64,000 bases of DNA from Aldrovandia affinis. Lineage: Eukaryota; Chordata; Actinopteri; Notacanthiformes; Halosauridae. Below the pieces are notes generated by a model, which made no database searches, had not been told where the DNA came from, and saw only the letters and a program-made list of their open reading frames with translations. Of this stretch, positions 55,941 to 64,000 are shown piece by piece. The translations under genes were made by a program, and so were the position numbers. Positions within the stretch are counted from its first letter, which is position 1; the number at the start of each line of letters is the position of its first letter. The stretch spans positions 5,412,674 to 5,476,673 of the forward strand of contig JAINUG010000026.1 of the NCBI GenBank assembly GCA_029706075.1, given 5' to 3'.

Positions 55941-58900
55941 TGAATCAGTAATGCCATGCTCACGAAGGTGTTCCGTATGCTAAAATTAGGGATGGTGAAG
56001 GACAGGCTTTATGTGGTGGTGTGACATCATCAGGAAATGGTTCCAATGGGACATTGCCACTCCCTTGTCACTGGCACCCAGCAGATCTGGAGACCTAGCG
56101 CTTTAAGTGACTTAACGGGTCGTTCCTACAGCAACACTCTTGTTTTACTAAATAAGACCAGGCTTGCCGCTGGTCCTGTTACCAGCACGCATGTCTTGTG
56201 ACTAATTTTAGAATTGTGAATCAGCCTGCAGTCACCTCAGCAAAGGACAGATCCCCCCCTTCATCCCACCGCTAACACTAAACAGCCACCTTGAAGCCAC
56301 ACTTAAATGGAGCCACACAGCTGTGGTAATTTCCATACCAAATAGAAGATTCAATATATTAAGTGTATTGCCCTTCAAAGGGGGACATGCGTCTCCATGA
56401 CTCAGCATACACGATACACAGACATACAAAGTGAAGGAGGGGTCACACAACTAGCTGATAGCTAATTCCAAGGGTGCCTCTGGGCTGCCGTTACTCTGTT
56501 CACACCGGAGGCACTTGGGACTGGATTAAACCAGCCGGAAAAATAAACGGTCGCAGAGAGACATGCTGAAAGCTTTGCCGTTAATGCTGTCTCAAAGCGC
56601 GTGGTACGGAGGCTGTGTGCTCACTTCAGAAAGGGTATTGTGCTTGTGCAACACGTAACGTCGACCCGAGGTGACCGGGAAAGGGGCGAGCGCTGAGACT
56701 TGTGCCAACAACTGGAGTCAATTTTCATGAAGGATCACAAGTCATAATAGAAGTCTGGTATATCCCAGTTTGGCTTTACATAGAGAAGAATCCAACGATG
56801 CTTTCCATTAAATCCATCTTGGAAAGACGAATTCGCCTACCCCGAGGGCTGGCTGGGCCTGAATCCATTTCAGGTTTATGCTAATTTAGTTTTCTGTTTG
56901 AGGGTGAAATTTGGGTTTTTCTACAGATCGAGGCAGATGGAAGCAGCATGCTTTCAAGTGACATGTTAACTTCCACTCACTGTATCACTGCAGTAAAACA
57001 AAGCAATGTATGAAAACTGGTGTTCTGAGTGCATCAAATTCAGACACTGGCCTACGACATGCAATGCAATGTTGCTAAGGTTAAGGAACTAAGTGAACAG
57101 CCATGATTCATGCTATATTAGTTTCTGCTCCAAATCATTGTGCTGACCCCAAACCTCACTTCTTATTAGGATATGAACCAAATATAAGACACCCATGCCT
57201 TCTTAATATAACCCCCCCCCACCCCCCCTGCTTTCCTCCCAACACCCCAAAATAAAAATTCCAACTCATGTCCTGGGATGATCTTGCAGATAGTGATTTG
57301 TCCACACTCAGGCCTTGACAAAATAGTTTTTCTATCACAACATGTACCAAATCCTTCAATTTAGTAAAAAGCAGTTGAAAAAATGACAGTGCTTAATATT
57401 TCCTGTTGTGATTATTCTTACCTTTGTGAAGTATCCTTTTTTTTCTTCTCATTGATGTTTCCAAAGAGCAAAAAGAGCATTTTACATTTTAAATATGAAA
57501 GGGGAATCTAACTGTCACTGGGATCCTAGACAAATAAAAGTAGTATTTGCAAAACAGCATCTAACTACACAGTTCATGACTGTGCCAAATATATATATTT
57601 TTTCATTCATATTTTTAATGTGAGCTCTCTCTTACCTCGTTATCTCCATGTGAACTAACTAATGGAGACATTGCACAGAGCATTTCTAGATATTCTTGTT
57701 GTTCACACTGCATGCAGTCTGCCTGATGCAAAAAAGGAAAAAAAAGTTATCCTCTGCCTCTGTCAGGAATAATTTGAAGAATTGCAGATTTTACTTTCGT
57801 GTTTTGGAGCCAGCAGCCATACCACCCTGTGGTCTCATTGTGCAGTTCAAGCTACAGTACTAAATTGGGGCAATGCTTGGGTAACAATAGCAGAAGATCT
57901 GAAAAAAAACTGGTGTTTGTAGGGCAGATGGAGTGGGGGGTTGGGGTATCAGGAGTACAATGGTGTCCTCCCTCTAGAGCATGGTACTCATTAAAAGAGC
58001 AGAGGTGTTAACCCGGCTGTCAAATCCCCAAACCAGCTCTCTCAATCTGACCACCTAATTATCTCATCTGATTGGCTCCACATGCCTCTCATTTCCCCTC
58101 CTGCCTGTCCTCGGGTCATGGCTGCAAAAGCTAAATTGACCTTGCCAGTTAATTTAAAGCCAAAAAAGAACATGCTTAGCACTGACAAAATGGGGAGTGT
58201 GCTGCTGTGTGTATCTTTTCATTGGCCACTTGGCATGGAAACTGGGAATCATAACTTTGACTCTGTAGGGTCTTTGTTCTCCTTGTGGCTACTGAGTCAA
58301 ACTGAATTATAACCTGCAGGGAATTGCTGTACTGTGATTAAATCAAATTAATCACACATTTTCTCTGTTTACTGTTTTTTCCTAATTGTCTTGGTTTGTT
58401 ACACAGTGCAGTCTTTACAGAGAATGCTAATAGCCTTTTATGTCGGCTAAATTGTAAGTGTGTGGTGGAATGTGTTCTCACGACAGTTCAGTTAATTCGT
58501 TTTTTTCCCCCAAATTAAGTTCATACCTTTGTCTCCTTACATTGAAGTGAAACAATTGGATGTCAGATTTATTTGTAAGGCTATTAATAGTTGGCTGGGT
58601 TAGCTGCTCACAAATATTTTTTGTTTTGAAGCGGGTCAGATATTGAAATCTAAAATGGACTCCTGACAGAATATTTTGCTTCGAACTTAAATGCAAAACC
58701 CTTCTCTCCAGCTTGCAAGTGTCTCTGCAGAGTGAAAATGTTTTGGGTCTGAAATGCACAGATTTGATCAAATGAAGCATTTTGTCTTTTCCTCTCTCTT
58801 GGGTAGGTCTCTCTTTTTTTTCGTTGTTAAAAAAAAGTACATCTGATGCAAAAACGTTTCCATGTGAGTTGGTGAGTCATCCTCTCAGCTCGGAGGCTGT

Positions 58901-60020
58901 AAAATCATCCAGGGGCGAGTGGAGATGGGGGAGCAGGGGGAGCAGGGGGCAGATGGCTGCGCCGGCTAGAGACAGGCCATCTTTTTTTAGGACCTTACGG
59001 GGGCCGATCATTTTGGCTAAGTGATTTATGTTTTGTGCACGACAAGGTCTTTGAAGTCTTCTGCTGTTTTGCGGATGTTCCTCAAATGATGTTTCTGATT
59101 GAAAGATTATGCAAAGCCCCAGTGAGCATGCTTTCAAAAAAAATTATAACTGCTTGCCTTGCAATGGGAGGACGTGTGTAGGAATGCTTATCTACTCCAA
59201 GTTTCTTGAGCAAACATTGAAGCCCCTCTAAGATATGCTGCTCTGTTTTTCAAGTCTTGACGCACTTTGTCCAGTTCCCTGTCCTGTGTTCAATTAGCGT
59301 CCTTCATAACTTGTCTTTCTGCTTGTTTGGTGCACATGCAAACGTGAGAGTAAATTGGTGTCAGACAGAGGAGATCTGGTGTTCTGACAAAGACTCCCTG
59401 AAACAAAGCTGTTACAAAACTGTGAGAGCTGACCACCGGTGTTGTTCATTTCAAAAGTTACCCCTGGAATAATATAGAGGAGAAAATGGTTGTGGAAAAT
59501 CAGACCAGAAGTAATTCCCTCTCCCCGTGACACGGATTGCCGGGAGCGCTCGGTTTTAGACGCAGCTGTTTTCTTTTTTCTGTTATTGACCTTTTCCCAT
59601 TGTTGTGTGATTGCTTAGAAAGTTTTCTTACTCTGCCACGATTTCTGTATCTTTGTATATACAGGCCAGGAGACTTTACTGTGAGTTAAAACCTTCAGGA
59701 TTTGGTATTTCAACTGCTTGTCACCCGAGCCAATGTAAAACAGAGATGCAAGACCCTTTAATTTTTGTCTGGAATTGAGTCCTGAGGGGTTATAATTGGT
59801 TACTTATGGTTACTGAAGACCAAGTAATTCAGAGTAATTAGTGAGTAAATTACAAGATACGTTTTCAAATATTGGAAGAAAGTGTCATTAAATGCAGCTG
59901 ACTATTTTCGCTGAGAACTGGAGGCTTGTGGTATATTTGACCCCTGCCGTGCTGACCGCTTCAGTCCAGGGAAGAGCTGTAAAAACAACACAAAGTAACA
60001 AGCAAAGTTGCCCCCTGCTT
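55941..60020. other. No gene found
   Basis: A C-rich tract lies at 57,212-57,231. Otherwise ordinary sequence with short frames that I do not consider coding. Confidence 0.5.
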
Positions 60021-60024
60021 TCAA

Positions 60025-60108
60025 AGCTCCCTGTGTGAGCATGTGTGAGGTGCTCTGAACTCTCTGTGTAAGCACTTCAGAGGTGCTCTGCCCCTCGTGT
60101 GAGCCTGC
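60025..60108 (+). repeat. Diverged units of the 61.6-kb minisatellite
   Basis: Two to three units of the form CTCCCTGTGTGAGCATGTGT and CTCTCTGTGTAAGCACTTCA resemble the array at 61,604-61,890. They stand on the other side of the Tc1-like element. Confidence 0.55.
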
Positions 60109-60477
60109 AGGACAGTATTTCAGACTTGACCCACTTAATGAGCGAATACACTTTCTGTGGCCCACCTTTCCTTAAAGCATAGCCTGTAAAGGTCAAAGCC
60201 TGCAAACTTTGGTTTGTAGTTTTATATACTATATATACAGTAGGCTCCATTTTTATCCATACCCTTGATAAAGATGAACAAAAGAGATCGTATAAAATAA
60301 ACGATATAAGTAATGAGGTATATTTTATGCAAAAAAAATCGGAAAATTCCAAACCTACATTACTAATACAATTGTTCAGAAAAACACATTTTGTTTTATT
60401 AATATATATTTTTCCAGAAAACATCTGGATCACAATTATTCAGACCCCTCACTATTATTTTAAATTTAATCCAACAA

Positions 60478-60697
60478 AAACAAATCTTACACAACTTATT
60501 TGAAGTTTATTGGAAGGTTATGCAACTACTATGGAACTATTATGGAACTACTACCAACAACTATGTCTATCGCTGTATTACTGCACTGATCTCTTGCGCA
60601 AACTATGATTGTTCTTATCATGTATTAATGCACATCTTGTAAGTCGCTCTGGATAAGAGCGTCTGCTAAATGCTTAAAATGTCAATGTAAAAATGTG
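60478..60697 (+). mobile_element. LINE-type 3' end nested in the Tc1-like element
   Basis: It ends with TTGTAAGTCGCTCTGGATAA, GAGCGTCTGCTAAATG and an A-rich tail, a 3' end very common in teleosts (L2-like LINEs and the SINEs that borrow their tail). It interrupts the left part of the Tc1-like element. Confidence 0.65.
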
Positions 60698-60789
60698 AAC
60701 TATATAGTGGCCTACAATGGTTTCCTGTTTCCCAAGGGTATAAAAAAAAAAGGGAACACGCGTTTGAAATATTTTGGTCAGCCATCATC

Positions 60790-61577
60790 ATGGTGAAAGG
60801 AAAAGAACTCCCCGAAAGCATCAGAAAAGGTTATTGACCTCTACGGATCAGGAGATGGCTACAAAAAACTAAAAAGTTCAAAGATACCACTTTCCACTGT
60901 TGTGTCAATTATTAGGAAGTTTAAGGCCACTGGAACAGGGGCTAACCTGCCAGTTAGAGGATGCATGTCTTGCAAATCTTACCCCCATGTGTAGTGAGAC
61001 AGATGGTTCAAGAGGTAAAAAGAAGTCCAAGGGGCACAGTTCAAGATCTCCAAAACAACCTGGCATCTTAGGGTTACAAGATGTCTAAAGCTACCATTCG
61101 AGGATGCCTACATGACAATGGCCTTATGGCAGATTTGCAAGAAGGAAGCCTCTTTTGAAGACAATTCACCGAAAAAGGCGTGTTGAATTCATCAAACTAC
61201 ATCTGAACTAGAACAACTGAATTGGAACCGTGTCTTGTGGCCGAATCAAGTTTTTTGGACATCAGCGTTGTAATGTTGAAAAGCACCTTTTATGCTATGT
61301 GGATTTGTAATGTTTTGGGGTTGTTTTGCATCCACAGGCCTTGGGGCCCTTATTAAAATAAATGGAACCTTGAACTCCAGTATCTACCAAGAAAGTTTGT
61401 CCAAAAACCTTGTTCCCTCTGCCAGGAAGCTACACCTTAGCCGCAGATGGACCTTCCAACAACACAACGATCCCAAACATAAGTCCAAATAAATGGTTGA
61501 CAGAGCACAAGATCAATGTCCTGACGTGGCCATCTCAGTCTCCAGACCTGAATCCAATTGAACATTTGTGGTTTTAA
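60790..61577 (+). pseudogene. Tc1-like transposase, decayed
   Basis: Readable pieces in shifting frames are the start near 60,790, a GCLHDNGLMADLQEGSLF-like middle, then MLCGFVMFWGCFASTGLGAL (from 61,292), a [12 protein letters not shown] block and a [15 protein letters not shown] end. The second catalytic Asp appears as Asn-Asp in QQHNDPKH. Several stops and frameshifts rule out function. Confidence 0.8.
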
Positions 61578-61603
61578 CTCCAAAAAGCAGTCCAAAAACA
61601 TCA

Positions 61604-61890
61604 ACTGTGTGAGCGCTTGAGAGACGCTTTGAGCTCTCTGTGTGAGCGTTTGAGAGACGCTCTGAGCTCCCTGTGTGAGCAGAGAGGAATCACGCTCTGC
61701 TCCCTGTGCGAGTGCTTGAGAGACACTTTGAGCTCCCTGTGTGAGCGCTTGAGATACGCTTTGAGCTCCCTGTGTGAGCGCTTGAGATACGCTTTGAGCT
61801 CCCTGTGTGAGGACTTGAGAGACGCTTTGAGCCCCCTGTGTGAAAGCTTGAGAGATGCTTTGAGCTCCTGTTTGAGCACTTGAGAGATGT
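61604..61890 (+). repeat. 33-bp minisatellite
   Basis: Eight to nine units of GAGCGCTTGAGAGACGCTTT plus GAGCTCCCTGTGT. The period is a multiple of three and stop-free, so both strands stay open across the array (repeated SSLCERLRDAL on the plus strand, LKASLKRSHRE on the minus). One unit is aberrant. Confidence 0.93.
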
Positions 61891-62696
61891 TCTAAGTTGA
61901 ATTTTTACCTGTAGAACCAAGCTGAGCTGTGCTCTGGCAGAACTAAACCAAGCTTGGCTGACATTGTAGAGGATATGGCTGGCAAACATATGTACAGTGG
62001 AAAATTTGGCAGGGCTGTGTCAAAGCCACATAGCCTGGTGGCAGATCAACACTGGAACACAGGCTGCAGAGTGGGAAACAGTGAGCTCTGTTCTTGTCTC
62101 AGTCTTACATCTAGCATAAAATGGAGGCTGGTGGTGGAGGGGGAGATGTGCAGTTGCCTCCTGAGCGAAAAAATATGCAGCAATTTTTTTCCATTCCTGC
62201 ATCTGGAGGAAGTGATTATTCTGGTGTGGAAATATTCAGCCTTTTCTGAATCTGTCCTGAGAACGCTTAATAAAACCCCCAAAACAATACATTGTGCCAA
62301 GCACTTTTTTTCAGATGTTTGGAGTTTTATTTCTGAGCACATATCAGATGTCTTTGAAAATTATCACATGTTCGACTGAGTCTCACAGATGGGGATAGAA
62401 GAGTCAACTTGCTTTTAGTCAGTACATTAGTGAATTTAAAAGTGTAAAAATACTATAATCCTTGTTCTCCATCAATGACTTCTTTTTTGTTGTGTTGTGT
62501 TTGTAAAAGTCATTTAGATCTGATCTACATTTATACCTTATTTAAAAATTGTGGGTAGCAAATCTATTGGCCTCAGTATAATTTTGCAGGAGGAAATTGC
62601 AGTTTTTAAATCGCATGAGAAACATTATCTTACACTGTGTACTTTTTTTTCATATTATTTTCACACGGGAACTATATAATGGGCCGCCTCTCTGCC
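61891..62696. other. No gene found
   Basis: A 141-aa open frame at 61,954-62,379 has no recognisable domain. I would not annotate it without transcript evidence. Confidence 0.5.
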
Positions 62697-62742
62697 CTGT
62701 GATTGGTTGGTCATTGTTGGCACAATGACCAACCAATCACAG
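62697..62742. repeat. Perfect 21-bp hairpin with CCAAT motifs
   Basis: The arms 62697-62717 and 62722-62742 are exact reverse complements around a TGGC spacer. Each arm carries GATTGGTTGG or its complement CCAACCAATC. Confidence 0.9.
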
Positions 62743-62849
62743 CTCAGACAAGTCATAAATGGTCCAGCTGTCTAAAGTTCTGGGGATTCTGTTGGGGGAG
62801 ACAGCCATTAACAGTGCACTGAATTTGGGATTGAAAAATGATGAAAACG

Positions 62850-63065
62850 TTGGGGCCTCGGGTGGTGTAGGGGTAAAGGCATTTGTCCACAATGCAGATT
62901 GCCCGCTGCGGCCGCAGTTCGAAAACCCAGCTACACCAGCTCAGCTCTGGCCGAGAGCCCCGCCAGGGGGCGGGCGATTGGCTGACCGTCCTAGAGGGAG
63001 GGGAGAGAGAGAGAGCCGGCACAAGCTCACGAGAAGCGCGAACGGCTTCTCTGTAAGGGAAAAAC
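62850..63065 (+). mobile_element. tRNA-type SINE
   Basis: Head CCTCGGGTGGTGTAGGGGTA, then B-box-like AGTTCGAAAACCC and a GC-rich body with CCAGGGGGCGGGCGATTGGC. Head and body resemble the SINEs at 24.4 and 38.9 kb. The A-rich tail is missing because a Tc1-like element follows. Confidence 0.65.
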
Positions 63066-63089
63066 TGGCTTATTTAAATGATCTTAGTA

Positions 63090-64000
63090 CGTGTAGCTGC
63101 CAAAATAAAGGAAACATCAACATAAAGCGTCTTAATAGGGTGTGGGGCCGCCAGAACAGCTTCAATGCACCTTGGCATAGATTTTACAAGTGAAAGGATG
63201 AAATACCATTCTTCCATGAGAAATTACATCATCAATTTTGTTGATGGTGGTAGAAAACGCTGTATCCATGATTTCCCATAGGTGTTCAATTGGCTTTATA
63301 TCTGGTGAATGAGATGGCCGTGGCACATGGTTTACTTTGTTTTCATGCTCATCAAGCTATTCAGTGACCACTCGTGCCCTGTGGATGGGGGCGTTGTCAT
63401 CCTGGAAGAGACCACTCCCATCAGGATAGAAATGCTTCACCATAGGATGAAGATGATCACTGAGAATGGTTTTGTATTTATTGGCATTTACCTTGCCTTC
63501 TAAGGGGTAGACCTAAATCATGGCAGGAAAATGCACCCCACACCATAACAGAGCTGCCAGAACCCTTTACCATAGGAAACAAGCACTTGGGCCTATAGGT
63601 TTCTTTTCGTGTGCACCACACATGCAGTAGTCTGTTTAGTGAGAACAGAGTGAAGGATGACTCATCTGACCATATTACTTTTTTTCCACTGCTGGATAGA
63701 CCACTGCCTGTGTTCTTTGTCATAGTATCCCTCTATGTGAAGTTCTCAACGGACTGTTCTTGATAAAACTGCCTGCTCACACCCTCAATTGATATTTGCA
63801 GTAATTTTGCAGCAGATATTAACTGATTCAGTTGCTTGTTTTGCCTTGCATCTTGAACCAATGCACGGACATCATGGTCGAGGAGTATGCGCTTTCGACC
63901 ACAGTTGCCCCTCGTTGCTGATGTCTTTCCCTCAGACTTCCATGCCATCAATCACCCCTCTTTCAAAGTACAGGGCCCTATTCTAGCCATGGTAGCCAAA
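63090..64000 (-). mobile_element. Tc1-like element, cut by the window edge
   Basis: Begins near GTAGCTGCCAAAATAAAGGA, matching the terminal repeat of 6403-6923, and runs past the window end. It contains a long transposase pseudogene on the minus strand. Confidence 0.85.
63180..63951 (-). pseudogene. Tc1-like transposase on minus strand, broken
   Basis: Frames at 63,733-63,951 (GRKRILLDHDVRALVQDARQ, DNA-binding part) and 63,478-63,723 (KKVIWSDESSFTLFSL, first catalytic Asp; VMVWGAFSCH) are offset from each other. Downstream DNA still resembles the DDNAP region seen at 6.6 kb. It is the same family as the deleted element at 6,403. Confidence 0.82.

Larger units (their letters stand above)
60238..61600 (+). 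mobile_element. Degenerate Tc1-like element with nested LINE tail
   Basis: Left end CAGTAGGCTCCATTTTTATC preceded by TA. A decayed transposase follows (60,790-61,577). No right end is visible because the sequence passes into the minisatellite at about 61,604. A LINE-type tail is nested at about 60,478-60,697. Confidence 0.8.

Noticed and set aside
61601..61883. 88-aa and 92-aa repetitive frames on both strands
   Set aside because: They are translations of the 33-bp minisatellite.
61954..62379. 141-aa plus-strand frame
   Set aside because: No recognisable family. It follows the minisatellite without a promoter or Kozak context that would set it apart.

Overview
The window looks like nuclear DNA of a teleost fish. 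Coding DNA is sparse and interrupted by GT-AG introns, the background is AT-rich with microsatellites, and the repeats are typical of fish: many Tc1/mariner-like DNA transposons, 5S-rRNA-derived and tRNA-derived SINEs, a LINE 3' tail of the kind common in ray-finned fish, palindromic MITEs and a solo LTR. I cannot name the species. Function calls rest on recognising protein families by eye. No alignment or database search was run.

Layout. Positions 1 to about 34,430 hold no gene I can support. This stretch carries scattered repeats: MITEs at 1.7 and 3.5 kb, a deleted Tc1-like element at 6.4 kb, 5S-derived SINE copies at 7.7 and 10.1 kb, a large palindrome inside a SINE at 15.5 kb, a tRNA-type SINE at 24.4 kb, a Tc1-like element at 29.2 kb and a solo LTR at 32.1 kb. 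From 34,484 to 51,471 lies cops8 (COP9 signalosome subunit 8), on the plus strand, in seven coding exons that join to 191 codons. Its fourth intron is 10.8 kb long and contains a complete single-exon gene on the same strand, trim63-like (MuRF1 family E3 ubiquitin ligase, 352 aa, 45,307-46,365). That gene has its own TATA box, a consensus FOXO-type site upstream and its own poly(A) signals. From about 52.2 kb to the end there is again no gene, only repeats (a perfect 36-bp inverted repeat, a 5S SINE, Tc1-like remnants, a 33-bp minisatellite and a tRNA-type SINE).

The most notable features are these. First, an intronless muscle E3 ligase gene is nested in an intron of a COP9 signalosome subunit gene. 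The two proteins act in related ubiquitin pathways, but any regulatory link is only inference. Second, a roughly 2-kb unit made of a Tc1-like transposon plus about 400 bp of its 5' flank occurs twice in opposite orientation (28.8-30.8 kb and 39.7-41.8 kb), the second copy lying inside another Tc1-like element. Third, intron 4 holds a patchwork Tc1-like element whose interior copies DNA from both of its neighbours. Fourth, this cops8 lacks the short segment that in the mammalian protein lies between the conserved RKP and PNEQQ stretches, and the junction stays in frame.

Both readable Tc1-like transposases are broken by different lesions, so none of the elements seen here could supply its own intact transposase. 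No CRISPR, operon or prokaryotic feature is present, and no true tRNA or rRNA gene was found (only SINEs derived from them).
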